Source: Rhodospirillum sp. (lineage in GTDB: Bacteria; Pseudomonadota; Alphaproteobacteria; Dongiales; Dongiaceae). Taken from it: a stretch of DNA of 64,000 bases. Positions 44,541 to 53,251 of the stretch are shown piece by piece. Made by a program: the position numbers and the translations under genes. The DNA is taken from the NCBI GenBank assembly GCA_013822765.1, contig PNKY01000003.1:434001-498000 (forward strand). The letters run 5' to 3'. Position 1 is the first letter of the stretch; each line of letters begins with the position of its first letter. The notes beneath the pieces are model-generated. The model searched no databases and was not told where the DNA came from. It was given only the letters and a program-made list of their open reading frames with translations.

Positions 44541-45509
44541 ATGACCGTGGAACAGCTCTCGCCCTGGCACGCCGGCGAGCTCGCGATGCAGCGCAGCGCC
44601 GGCTCCGCCGACAAGCTGGCAACGCGCGGGCATCTGCTGCTGCGCGACCATCTGATCGATCAGCACCGGCAGTTCTATCCGCTGCTGCCGTTCGTCGTGG
44701 CCGGCGCGGTCGACCGACAAGGCGATGCCTGGGCGACGATCCTTGCCGGCCAGCCGGGCTTTCTGCAATCGCCCGATCCCTACCGCCTCAGCATCGCCGC
44801 CGCGCGCGATCCGCACGACCCGGCGGATGGCGGCCTGAACGACGGCGATGCGGTCGGGCTGCTAGGCATCGAGCTGCACACGCGGCGGCGCAACCGGCTG
44901 AATGGGCTGGTGCGGCGAGAGAACGGAACTTCATTCGACGTCCTGGTGCAGCAGAGCTTCGGCAACTGCCCGCAATATATCCAGCTGCGCGATTTCGCGT
45001 TCGCGCGCGACCCGGCGACGTCGTCGCCCGCGGCCCCGCGCGAACTCGATCGGTTGGATGATCGAGCCCGCGCCATGATCGCCGGCGCGGATACCTTTTT
45101 CGTCGCGTCCTATGTCGAGGACGTGACACACGGCAGAATGGTCGACGTCTCCCACCGCGGCGGCCGGCCGGGATTCGTGCGCATCGGCGTGGACGGCATG
45201 CTCACCATCCCGGATTTCTCCGGCAACCGCTTTTTCAACACCCTCGGCAACCTGATCGCCAATCCGAAGGCCGGGCTGCTGTTCGTTGATTTCGAGACCG
45301 GCGATCTGCTGCAGCTCACCGGCGATGCCGAGGTGATCCTCTCATCGCCGGAGATCGCGGCGGTCGCGGGCGCGGAACGGCTGTGGCGCTTTGCGCCGCG
45401 CCGCATCCTCCATCGTCCCGACGCGCTGGCCTTGCGCTGGCGTTTCCAGCCGGACGGCTGGTCGCCCCAGTCGCTCCGCACCGGCACCTGGAATCACGCC
45501 GGGCGATAG
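44541..45509 (+). CDS. Pyridoxamine 5'-phosphate oxidase-family flavin protein
   Basis: The 322-residue protein carries a PNPOx-like FMN split barrel in its C-terminal half. DTFFVASYVEDVTHGRMVDVS is followed by HRGGRPGFVRI and then IPDFSGNRFFNTLGNLIANPKAGLLF, typical of the family. The N-terminal 150 residues form a second, weaker barrel-like region. In other bacteria similar modules are fused to ferredoxin reductase domains, which are absent here. A GTG at 44526 overlapping the GST stop is an alternative start. Its 3' end overlaps the convergent DHFR-like gene by 16 bases. Confidence 0.82.
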   Translation: MTVEQLSPWHAGELAMQRSAGSADKLATRGHLLLRDHLIDQHRQFYPLLPFVVAGAVDRQGDAWATILAGQPGFLQSPDPYRLSIAAARDPHDPADGGLNDGDAVGLLGIELHTRRRNRLNGLVRRENGTSFDVLVQQSFGNCPQYIQLRDFAFARDPATSSPAAPRELDRLDDRARAMIAGADTFFVASYVEDVTHGRMVDVSHRGGRPGFVRIGVDGMLTIPDFSGNRFFNTLGNLIANPKAGLLFVDFETGDLLQLTGDAEVILSSPEIAAVAGAERLWRFAPRRILHRPDALALRWRFQPDGWSPQSLRTGTWNHAGR

Positions 45510-46120
45510 ACGTGCTCGACCACGCCGCCGTCGAATGCGGTGGTGCCCACCAGCTTAAGATCGAGCGGCTTCTCGAGCTCGGTGAACAGCGGCAGGCCGC
45601 GCCCGAGCGCCACCGGATAGACGAGCAACCAATATTCATCGGGCAGCCGTTGCCGCACCAGGCTGCGAGCGAAGCTGGCGCCGCCGTGGGCCAGGATCGG
45701 CTTGCCGGCCTGTTGCTTCAATCGCGCGATCTCCGCGCCCAGATCACCCTGCGCGACGCCGGGGTTCGTCCAGGACTCCAGGACGGAGGGCGTCGGGGCA
45801 ACGGAACCCTGTGGACGCAAGCGGGTCGCATCCGCCAGCGCCTGGGTCGTCGCCGCCTGGTCCAACCCTTTGCGCGTGAAGACGACCTTCGGAATCTCGT
45901 TCATCGGCGCCGCGATCGGCTCGGTCGAGCGCGGCCAATGGGCCGCCATGTCGCGGAAGGTGCGGCTGCCCATGATGTGGACCCCCGCCTGCCACAACGT
46001 CTCGAGGGTCCAGGACATCGCACTGTCATCGAAGCTCTTGAATATCCAGTCGATCTCGCCGTTCGGCCCACCGACGAAGCCGTCGACCGACATGTTCTGT
46101 CTCAGGATCAGCTTTCTCAT
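45494..46120 (-). CDS. RibD C-terminal / dihydrofolate reductase-like protein
   Basis: The 208-residue protein has the DHFR-like fold of the RibD C-terminal family. It opens with RKLILRQNMSVDGFVGGPNG, contains HIMGSRTFRDMAAHWP near residue 48, and GKPILAHGGASFARSLV toward the C-terminus. These proteins use NADPH to reduce pterin- or flavin-like substrates; the physiological substrate is unknown. It is the only gene of its unit, overlapping the end of the plus-strand PNPOx-like gene. Confidence 0.88.
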   Translation of the reverse strand: MRKLILRQNMSVDGFVGGPNGEIDWIFKSFDDSAMSWTLETLWQAGVHIMGSRTFRDMAAHWPRSTEPIAAPMNEIPKVVFTRKGLDQAATTQALADATRLRPQGSVAPTPSVLESWTNPGVAQGDLGAEIARLKQQAGKPILAHGGASFARSLVRQRLPDEYWLLVYPVALGRGLPLFTELEKPLDLKLVGTTAFDGGVVEHVYRPA

Positions 46121-46181
46121 CGCACTGCCTCCACAGATTGCTTGTACCTGGGACGACGAACAAGGCTGGCCGCAGCCGACA

Positions 46182-46529
46182 TCACATCGCGCGGCCGTCG
46201 AATTCGATCACCGGCAGCGCAGCCACATCGATTCCCTCCAGGCAGCGCACGTTGACGTAGGCCGAGCGTTCTCCCTGCTCGCCGGCATCTTCGGCATAGG
46301 GGTGCATGCCGCAGGTCTGGCAGAAGCGATGCGCGATGGTATGGGAGTTGAAGGTGTAGCTGCCGACGCCCGCGCCGGATCCCAGCAAGCGCAGGTTGTC
46401 GCGCGAGACCGACCACAGCAGCGCGCCCTTGCGCGCGCAGATCGAGCAGTTGCACGAAACGAGCTGCGTCAACTCGCCCTCGACCTCGAATTTCATGCTG
46501 CCGCAATGGCAGCTGCCTTTGTAGACCAT
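46182..46529 (-). CDS. GFA family (glutathione-dependent formaldehyde-activating-like) protein
   Basis: The 115-residue zinc-binding GFA/CENP-V domain protein shows the cysteine pattern CHCG near residue 6, CNCSIC near 27 and CQTCG near 70. Zinc and glutathione binding is known in the family, although most members are not proven formaldehyde enzymes. ATG 46529 has GGGAGAGG upstream, and the longer open frame to 46613 lacks such a site. It is divergent from the 46595 hypothetical gene. Confidence 0.9.
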   Translation of the reverse strand: MVYKGSCHCGSMKFEVEGELTQLVSCNCSICARKGALLWSVSRDNLRLLGSGAGVGSYTFNSHTIAHRFCQTCGMHPYAEDAGEQGERSAYVNVRCLEGIDVAALPVIEFDGRAM

Positions 46530-46594
46530 CGCGCCTCTCCCATGCCTTGATCGAATAAAGACGCCGCGGGCGGCAGCGCGATATAACACGCCGC

Positions 46595-47005
46595 ATGCAC
46601 CGGCCCGGCACATCGTCGCCGCTCAATCTAACAGGCGTGTGGCACGGCCTCTACTCCTACCCGGTCGCCATGCCATCGGTGTCGTTCGTGGCGACCTTGT
46701 CGGATCAGGGCGGCTGGTTCGATGGCACGACCGAGGAAATCGGCGGCGTGGGCGACGCGCTGGGCCGAACCTTGACCGCGAGCCTACAAGGCCGCCGGTC
46801 CGGCCATTCGATCACCATGCTCAAGATCTATCACGCCGCGTCTGTCCACTATGACAGCGTCCGCTATGCCGGCGAACTGAACGAAGATGGCACGGAGATC
46901 AACGGCACCTGGCGTGTCGCGAACAACTGGTCCGGCACGTTCCTGATGGTGCGATCGCGCACGGCGGAAACCGCCACCACCAGAGAGGCAGTCGAGCAGC
47001 GCTAG
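46595..47005 (+). CDS. Hypothetical protein, small beta-rich domain
   Basis: The 136-residue protein is not assigned to a family. It contains NLTGVWHGLYSYP near the N-terminus and INGTWRVANNWSGTFLMVR near the C-terminus, a repeated G-x-W pattern that suggests an up-and-down beta barrel. There is no signal peptide. It begins 65 bases from the divergent GFA gene, without a strong ribosome site. The codon usage and conserved-looking tryptophans support a real gene. Confidence 0.65.
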   Translation: MHRPGTSSPLNLTGVWHGLYSYPVAMPSVSFVATLSDQGGWFDGTTEEIGGVGDALGRTLTASLQGRRSGHSITMLKIYHAASVHYDSVRYAGELNEDGTEINGTWRVANNWSGTFLMVRSRTAETATTREAVEQR

Positions 47006-47021
47006 CGCATTGCCCGGCGCT

Positions 47022-47897
47022 TCAGTGCGTCATGAAGACCGGCAGGTTGGCCGCGTCGATCATGTGGCTGGTCACGCCGCCAAGCACCAGATGCTTGAGC
47101 CGGCTGTGGGTGTAGGCGCCCATCACCAGCAGACCCGCTTCGGCGGTACGCGCGGCCACCAGGAGCTTCTCGGCGATGCTGCCGGGCCCTTCCGCCTCCG
47201 CCACCGAGGCCGCAATCCCGTGCCAGGCGAGATAGTGGACCAGATCCGCCGCCGACTGCACGCCGTGATGGGAATCCTGCACGTTGATGACGCGCACGCG
47301 CGGGCGATCGCGCAGCAGGGTCAGCGCGGCGTTGATGGAGCGGACGGCCTCGATGCTGCCGTTCCAGGAGATGACCGCGGAGCCCCGCAGCATCGCGTCG
47401 AGGTGCGCCTGGGTGCAGTCGGAGGGGATCAGCAGCACGGGACGGCCGGCGGCGAACAACGCATCCTCGACCGCGACTGCGATCAGGTCGAGCGCCTGCT
47501 CCGATTTGGGTCGCGCCATGACGATGAGATCGGTCAATCGCCCGAAGCGGGCGAGCAACTCGGATTCCTGCCCCTTCTCCGCGCGGAACTCCGCGGTCGC
47601 GCTCGGGTGCGGCTCGGGCCGGTCGGCGAGCGTGACGTTGTTGGCGCGCAGCCAGCCGTCGAAGGCGGACTTGGCTTGCGCCGAGCGCGCCTCGGCATGG
47701 CGCTCCGCCGCGGCCACCACCTCGGCGATGGCGACGCCGACGTCGACCATCAGCGGCGTTGTCTTCAAGGGATCGGCGACGGCGTGCAGCGCCTGGATAT
47801 GGCCCTGATGCACGCGGGCGATGGCCAGCGCCGCATCGAGCGCAGCGCGGTCCGAATCTAAGCCGAACAGCGGAACCAGGATGTGCTTGAAGGACAT
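47022..47897 (-). CDS. Universal stress protein, tandem UspA domains
   Basis: The 291-residue protein has two UspA-like halves. The first begins KHILVPLFGLDSDRAALDAAL. The second ends with LLVMGAYTHSRLKHLVLGGVTSHMI and LPVFMTH, where GAYTHSRLKHLVLGG is the ATP-binding G-x2-G-x9-G(S/T) region of the family. The first half has a degenerate ATP loop. The protein likely acts in stress or energy adaptation in the cytoplasm. It is a single-gene unit. Confidence 0.9.
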   Translation of the reverse strand: MSFKHILVPLFGLDSDRAALDAALAIARVHQGHIQALHAVADPLKTTPLMVDVGVAIAEVVAAAERHAEARSAQAKSAFDGWLRANNVTLADRPEPHPSATAEFRAEKGQESELLARFGRLTDLIVMARPKSEQALDLIAVAVEDALFAAGRPVLLIPSDCTQAHLDAMLRGSAVISWNGSIEAVRSINAALTLLRDRPRVRVINVQDSHHGVQSAADLVHYLAWHGIAASVAEAEGPGSIAEKLLVAARTAEAGLLVMGAYTHSRLKHLVLGGVTSHMIDAANLPVFMTH

Positions 47898-48015
47898 AGT
47901 CCGACCCTCCCTAGCGATTACCGTTGAAATGGAGCATAGCGCATTTCGGTTCCTAATGCTTGAGGTGGGTTTTACATGTAGGCCGGTGCAATGCGGCCAC
48001 CGGTCGCATAACCCC

Positions 48016-48885
48016 TCAGCGGCGTTCCCGATAGGCCAGCCGGAAGGCGCGCGGGGTCACCCCTTTCATGGCTTTGAACTGGCGGTGGAAGTTGGCGAGG
48101 TTGCGATAGCCAGCTTCCTCCGCGATGTGGGCCACCGGCCGATCCCCGCCGATCAGCAGGGCGGAGGCGCGGCCGATGCGCAGCTGGGTCACATAGTCGG
48201 TCACGCTCATGTGCGTGTGGCGGTGGAACAGCCGATGCAGCGTGCTGAGGCTCATGTGGACGCGCCGCGCGAGCCGCGCCACCGACAAGGCGGGATCGTT
48301 GTAGCGTTCATGCAGATAGCCGAGGACCGGCGCGATCCGCGCCTCGTCGCCGCCGGTCGTCCCGCTGGCGGCGAGGGCCGGCGATGACAGCGCCATGCAG
48401 CCATCATCGCGCGCCAGCACCGCAAGCAGGTCGATGAGGCCGATCACCTGCGCGGTCTGATCGCGCTCCAGCAGTGCCAGGATGCGGGTGTGCGCTTCCG
48501 CCGCGATCGCCGGCGAGAAGCCGAGGCCGCGGGTGGCAGCGTCCAGCATGCGGCAGGTGGCGTGGAATTCCGGCAGCGGCCGCAGCACCTGATCGACCCA
48601 GGTCTGTGTGAACCACATGACGATCGCGACATGAGGCGCGCCCGCATCGATCGGCCGCGCCGACTGCCAGCTATGCGGCAGGTTCGGTCCCACCAAGGCA
48701 AGGTCGCCGTCGCCATAGGGCGCGATGTGATCGCCGATATAGCGCTGACCCAGGCTGTTGAGGGTGAAGGTCAGCTCGTATTCGGGGTGGTAGTGCCATT
48801 CGAACGGAAACGCCGGAAGGCGCCGGTGAAACAGGGTCCAGGACGCTCCGGTCGGCACGATAACCTTCTCGAAAACAGGCTTCAT
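48016..48885 (-). CDS. AraC-family transcriptional regulator
   Basis: The 289-residue regulator has an N-terminal cupin (FEWHYHPEYELTFTLNS and DLALVGPNLPHSW) and a C-terminal double helix-turn-helix. The first HTH is LSVARLARRVHMSLSTLHRLF and the second is VAHIAEEAGYRNLANFHRQFK. It is divergent from the PhyH-family gene, with 115 bases between them, and probably regulates that gene in response to a small ligand. ATG 48885 is chosen because the longer frame to 49002 would overlap the divergent gene. Confidence 0.92.
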   Translation of the reverse strand: MKPVFEKVIVPTGASWTLFHRRLPAFPFEWHYHPEYELTFTLNSLGQRYIGDHIAPYGDGDLALVGPNLPHSWQSARPIDAGAPHVAIVMWFTQTWVDQVLRPLPEFHATCRMLDAATRGLGFSPAIAAEAHTRILALLERDQTAQVIGLIDLLAVLARDDGCMALSSPALAASGTTGGDEARIAPVLGYLHERYNDPALSVARLARRVHMSLSTLHRLFHRHTHMSVTDYVTQLRIGRASALLIGGDRPVAHIAEEAGYRNLANFHRQFKAMKGVTPRAFRLAYRERR

Positions 48886-49000
48886 CAGCCACAGGATACG
48901 ACGAAATTGACCGAATAGTATATGTTTTTGACGGAGCCAGCCAACATGGCTGGCGCCCGCGGCCCTAGCATCGCAACATTGCAAGGTCAGGGAGAGGCGC

Positions 49001-49972
49001 ATGAACCGCTACGGATATGGCGACGGCAAGCCCGGCAACCCCTCGGTCGGCTATGTCGCGACCACGCAGCTCAAGGACATCAAGAAGCGCCTGCCCCTGC
49101 GCGTGCTCTCGGCGAGCGACTGGGAGCATTGGACGACCTGGGGCTATGTGGTGGTGAAGAACGCGATCCCCGAGGCGAACATCCGCCGGCTCGCCGACCT
49201 GCTGTGGGCGTTCCAGGAGATGGACCCGCGCGACCCGGCGAGCTGGTACAAGCCGCAGCTGCGCGACAACGAGATGAAGGAGCTCAACAACAGCGGCATG
49301 GTGGAGCTCTATAACCACCAGTATCTCTGGGACAACCGCCAGCATCCGCGCATCCACGACGCGTTCGTCGACATCTGGGACCAGGAGGAGCTGTGGGTCA
49401 CCATCGACCGCGCCAACCTCAATCCGCCGAACAAGCAGGCGCGCGGCTTCAACGGCTTCATCCATTGGGATGCCGACACCCGGCTCGACCCGCTGCCGAT
49501 CAACGTCCAGGGCGTGGTATCGCTGGTCGACACCGACCCGGAGATGGGCGGCTTCCAGTGCGTGCCCGAGCTGTTCCGCACGCTGGAGGACTGGCGCAAG
49601 ACCCAGCCCGCGGACCGCAACGGCTGGGTGCCCGACACCGCCGGTTTCGACATCGTCAACGTGCAGATGCAGGCCGGCGACCTGCTGATCTTCAACTCGC
49701 TGCTGGCGCACGGCATCCGGCCGAACCGGTCCGAGAACCGCGTGCGCCTGGCGCAATACATCGCGATGACGCCCGCCGACGAGAGCAACCAGGCGCTGCG
49801 CGAGACCCGCATCACCTCCTGGCGCGACCGCGAGCCGCCGCAAGGCTTCGCCTTTCCCGGCGACCCGCGGCAGTGGGAGAAGACGCGCTACGAGCGCGCC
49901 AAGCTGACGCCGTTGGGGGAGATGCTGCTGGGCCTCAAGAGCTGGAAGGAACAGTCGGCGGCGGCCGAGTAG
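49001..49972 (+). CDS. Phytanoyl-CoA dioxygenase (PhyH) family protein
   Basis: The 323-residue Fe(II)/2-oxoglutarate oxygenase has the metal triad HWDAD (first His and Asp) and the distal histidine in LLAHGIRPNRSENRVRL, where the arginine probably binds 2-oxoglutarate. It begins MNRYGYGDGKPGNPSVGY and has no signal peptide. It likely hydroxylates a small molecule; the substrate is unknown. Control by the divergent AraC regulator is inferred from the arrangement. GGGAGAGG lies upstream of ATG 49001. Confidence 0.87.
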   Translation: MNRYGYGDGKPGNPSVGYVATTQLKDIKKRLPLRVLSASDWEHWTTWGYVVVKNAIPEANIRRLADLLWAFQEMDPRDPASWYKPQLRDNEMKELNNSGMVELYNHQYLWDNRQHPRIHDAFVDIWDQEELWVTIDRANLNPPNKQARGFNGFIHWDADTRLDPLPINVQGVVSLVDTDPEMGGFQCVPELFRTLEDWRKTQPADRNGWVPDTAGFDIVNVQMQAGDLLIFNSLLAHGIRPNRSENRVRLAQYIAMTPADESNQALRETRITSWRDREPPQGFAFPGDPRQWEKTRYERAKLTPLGEMLLGLKSWKEQSAAAE

Positions 49973-50011
49973 GCTTGGCGTCAGGCGGCCGTGTGCTCGA
50001 TACTCGGGCAC

Positions 50012-50809
50012 ATGCTCGAACCCTACCTGCGACGCTGGAACCTCGTATCCGACGGCAGACCGATCGCAACCCACAGCAGCGACCTGCTGCCGGTGCGCTC
50101 CGGTGATACGCCGGCCATGCTCAAGGTTGCGCGCGGTGAAGAAGAACGCCGCGGCGCAAGCTTGATGGCATGGTGGGACGGCACCGGCGCAGCGCGCGTC
50201 ATCGCGCATCATGGCGATGCGATTCTACTGGAACGCGCCACGGGCCGCCGCTCCCTCACAAGCATGGCGCACCAGGGCCACGACGATGAAGCCAGCCGCA
50301 TCATCTGCGGCGTGGCCGCGAAGCTCCACGTACACCATGGATCGACGCCAGCCACACTGGTTCCGCTGTCGAACTGGTGTGCGGAGCTGTCACACGCCAC
50401 CGGGACCGATGGTGGGATATTCACGCAAGCCGCGGCAACCGCAGGCGAGCTCCTGGCCTCGCCACAAGAGGTGTGCGTTCTGCATGGCGACCTGCATCAC
50501 GGAAATGTGCTGGACTTCGGTGGGCGCGGCTGGCTCGCGATCGATCCGAAGGGGTTGATCGGCGATCGCGGATTCGATTTTGCCAACATCCTCTGCAACC
50601 CCGACTCCGCGATTGCGACGAGTCCGGGGCGCATGGTTCGCCAGATCGATGTGGTCGCCGAAGCGGCCCGGCTCGACCCAGCGCGACTGCTGCGCTGGGT
50701 CTTCGCCTACGCCGGACTCTCCGCGGCATGGACCAGAGGCGAGGGTGGCGACCCCGCTCTCGCTTTGACCATGGCACACATGGCAGCAGCTGAAATCGCG
50801 GCCCCTTAG
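50012..50809 (+). CDS. Aminoglycoside/hydroxyurea phosphotransferase family protein (APH(6)/StrB-like)
   Basis: The 265-residue kinase-like protein carries the phosphotransferase loop VLHGDLHHGNVLDF and the downstream DFG-like IDPKGLIGDRGFDFANIL, as in streptomycin 6-kinases of the APH(6) group. Smaller than many resistance enzymes, it retains the catalytic Asp of HGD and the metal-binding Asp of IDPKG. Resistance is not implied; such chromosomal homologues often act on other substrates. GTG 49991 is an alternative start. It converges on the LysE gene with a four-base overlap. Confidence 0.82.
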   Translation: MLEPYLRRWNLVSDGRPIATHSSDLLPVRSGDTPAMLKVARGEEERRGASLMAWWDGTGAARVIAHHGDAILLERATGRRSLTSMAHQGHDDEASRIICGVAAKLHVHHGSTPATLVPLSNWCAELSHATGTDGGIFTQAAATAGELLASPQEVCVLHGDLHHGNVLDFGGRGWLAIDPKGLIGDRGFDFANILCNPDSAIATSPGRMVRQIDVVAEAARLDPARLLRWVFAYAGLSAAWTRGEGGDPALALTMAHMAAAEIAAP

Positions 50810-51435
50810 GCCAGCTCGCCGACAATCATTGCCGCGGCGAGCGTAAGCATGGCAAGGCCGGTGGCGAGGTCGAGCGCCGCCAGCGCCTGTGGCCGAGCGA
50901 ACAGCCGTGATAGGCGCCGGCCGCCGATCACCAAGCCGAAAAACCAGAGCGGCGAAACGATGGCCACTCCGACAGCGAACAGCACTCGCTCGGACGGCGG
51001 GAAGAGCAGCGCCATGCCACCCACCAGCACGATCATCTCAAGATAGACCTGTGGGTTCAGAAGGCTCAGCGCCAGCGCCACGACGATCGCCTGTCCATGG
51101 ACCGCGCCGACCGCCGGCGCGGGCGCCGTCGCGGGCCGGCGTCGCAACGCCCCCGCGAGTACAATGCATCCGAAGGCCGAGGCGATGATCGCACCGCCCC
51201 ATGCGCCGATGCTGGCTGCGTGCGGAAGCGATCGACTGATCGCATCCGCACCCGCGGCCGCGGCGGCAATCAACAGGAAATCGGCGAGGGTGCAGACCAT
51301 CGCGACGCCGAATGCCGCGTCGCCATGGATGCCCTGGCGCAGGACGAAGGCGCTCTGTGGCCCGAGACTGGCACAGATGGTGGCTCCCAGCACGATTCCC
51401 TGGAGCAGCGGCACGAGGTCCGAGCCACCGTTCAC
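50806..51435 (-). CDS. LysE/ArgO family amino acid exporter
   Basis: The 209-residue transporter has six hydrophobic helices. LQGIVLGATICASLGPQSAFVLRQGI near the N-terminus, here split as IVLGATICASLGPQSAFVL and RQGI, is the LysE signature with the conserved G-P-Q. LSLLNPQVYLEMIVLVGG is the fifth-helix motif. It should export basic or other amino acids. GTG 51435 is chosen with GGGAGGGAG six bases upstream. It is divergent from the MocR regulator, which probably controls it. Confidence 0.9.
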   Translation of the reverse strand: MNGGSDLVPLLQGIVLGATICASLGPQSAFVLRQGIHGDAAFGVAMVCTLADFLLIAAAAAGADAISRSLPHAASIGAWGGAIIASAFGCIVLAGALRRRPATAPAPAVGAVHGQAIVVALALSLLNPQVYLEMIVLVGGMALLFPPSERVLFAVGVAIVSPLWFFGLVIGGRRLSRLFARPQALAALDLATGLAMLTLAAAMIVGELA

Positions 51436-51696
51436 GAGCTCCCTCCCAGCTTCGCACAAATTGTTCAAGGCGTGCGGAGGCATTGGGGGAGACCGACCAT
51501 CGCCTTGCGGCGATTGGCAACGGCCCTTCCCACGAACCCGGCGCTCGCTCGTCCCGGCTTCTCTCGTGTCAGACACCTGGAGCATTTGGTTCTTGAAGAG
51601 TAAGCTTGTCGCCACCCCGAACCGTCGTTTCCGCTCCGCGGGCAATGTGCAATTGGCCTGACTTGGAGCCCTCATTTCTACGTCCGGAGCGGGCCT

Positions 51697-53226
51697 ATGA
51701 ACAGAACCAGCTCGTCCAGAAACGCAGAACCACGCGTGCGACGCTCGCCCGGCCAGCGCACGGCGAGCGCTCCGCCAGTCTCGGTGCATGTCGAGCGGGA
51801 GCAGGATGAGCTGCTGTACCGGCAGGTCTATCGCGAGCTGGTGGAGTTGATCCGTAGTGGTCGTCTGCGTCCGGCGGCGCGTCTTCCGTCGAGCCGCGTG
51901 CTGGCGCAAGAGCTGGGCATAGGCCGCAACACCGTGCTGCTCGCCCTCGAACATCTGGTGAGCGAGGGGTACGTGGAGACCCGGCGCGGCCAAGGCACCT
52001 ACGTGGCCGCCGAGCTGCCGGATCGCACGCCGTTCCGCTCTGACGCTCAAGCAGATGTCCGCCCGCGGCCACTGGACTTGCCGGAGCGCGCCCGATCGCT
52101 GGTCTCGCCTGCCCATCGGCCGGTGACGACATCCGGACTGTTGCGCCCCGGTGAACCGGGCTACGCCGGGTTTCCCTTCAAGCTGTGGGCACGGTTGTTG
52201 TGGGAGAGTTGGCGCCAGCCGCAGCGCAGGCTGCTCGACGGCAGCCATGCAGCTGGATATCCGCCGCTGAAGGCCGCGATCGCAGACTACCTTGCGGCAG
52301 TGCGCAGCATCGCCTGCACGGCGAACCAGGTTATTGTCGTCTCCGGAATCCGCCAAGCGTTGACGGTGGCCGCTCGCTTGCTGCTCGACCGGGGCGATGC
52401 AGTCTGGCTGGAAGAGCCCGGCTATCCACCGTTGCGCGGACCTCTCGTCGCGGCGGGCGCAAAGCTGGTGCCGGTCGAAGTCGACGGAGAGGGGCTGTCG
52501 GTTCGTGCCGGCCAGCGCGCTGCGCCCCGGCCGAAGCTCATATGCATCGTGCCGGCACACCAGTATCCGCTCGGCATAACGATGAGCGAGGCGCGACGGC
52601 GCGAGCTGCTCGATTACGCGCGGCAGGTCGATGCCTGGATCTTCGAGGACGACTATGACAGCGAATGGTGGTATGGCGGCCGGATCTTGCCGGCGGTGCA
52701 GAGCCTCGATCGCGACGGGCGCGTGATCTATGCCGGCACTTTTTCACAGCTCCTGTTTCCGTCGATACGGCTCGGTTATGCCGTCGTGCCAACCCATCTG
52801 GTCGAGCCCTTCCTCGCCGCCCAGCAGGCGCTGGACGACCAGCCGTCGATGCTGGTGCAGCCTGCCCTGGCGAGGTTCATCGCGGACGGTCATCTGGCGA
52901 CCCATCTGCGTCGGCAGCGACAGCGCTACAAGATCAAGCAGGAACTCATGCTGGCGGCGGCGCAAAGGCACCTCGGCGGCCTGCTCGAGCTGAGCGCCGA
53001 TCCCGGCGGCATGCAGCTCGTCGGCTATCTGCATGCCGACCTTCTCGCTCGGATGGACGACGTCGAGGCAGGCCGCCGCGCAGCGGCCGCCGGCTTCGCT
53101 GCACATGTGCTCTCGGCGCATTGGATGGGAACGGCCCAACGCCAGGGCTTGATATTGGGCTACGCTGCGCTGCCCGAGCGCCAGTTCGATACCGTCGTCA
53201 GCCGGCTCGCGCGGGCACTCTCGTAG
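51697..53226 (+). CDS. MocR-type regulator (GntR HTH + aminotransferase-like domain) lacking the PLP lysine
   Basis: The 509-residue protein has an N-terminal GntR winged helix (YRQVYRELVELIRSGRL, then RLPSSRVLAQELGIGRNTV) and a C-terminal fold-type I aminotransferase-like domain (about 140-505) with EEPGYPPLRG and FEDDYDSEWWYGG. In MocR proteins the PLP Schiff-base lysine sits in a GTFSK motif. Here the motif reads GTFSQLLFPSIRLGY, with Gln351 encoded by CAG at 52747-52749. Covalent PLP binding should therefore be lost. It is divergent from a LysE exporter and probably regulates it. Confidence 0.9.
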   Translation: MNRTSSSRNAEPRVRRSPGQRTASAPPVSVHVEREQDELLYRQVYRELVELIRSGRLRPAARLPSSRVLAQELGIGRNTVLLALEHLVSEGYVETRRGQGTYVAAELPDRTPFRSDAQADVRPRPLDLPERARSLVSPAHRPVTTSGLLRPGEPGYAGFPFKLWARLLWESWRQPQRRLLDGSHAAGYPPLKAAIADYLAAVRSIACTANQVIVVSGIRQALTVAARLLLDRGDAVWLEEPGYPPLRGPLVAAGAKLVPVEVDGEGLSVRAGQRAAPRPKLICIVPAHQYPLGITMSEARRRELLDYARQVDAWIFEDDYDSEWWYGGRILPAVQSLDRDGRVIYAGTFSQLLFPSIRLGYAVVPTHLVEPFLAAQQALDDQPSMLVQPALARFIADGHLATHLRRQRQRYKIKQELMLAAAQRHLGGLLELSADPGGMQLVGYLHADLLARMDDVEAGRRAAAAGFAAHVLSAHWMGTAQRQGLILGYAALPERQFDTVVSRLARALS

Positions 53227-53251
53227 CGCTCGTTGGCGAGCCGTCGCGCGG

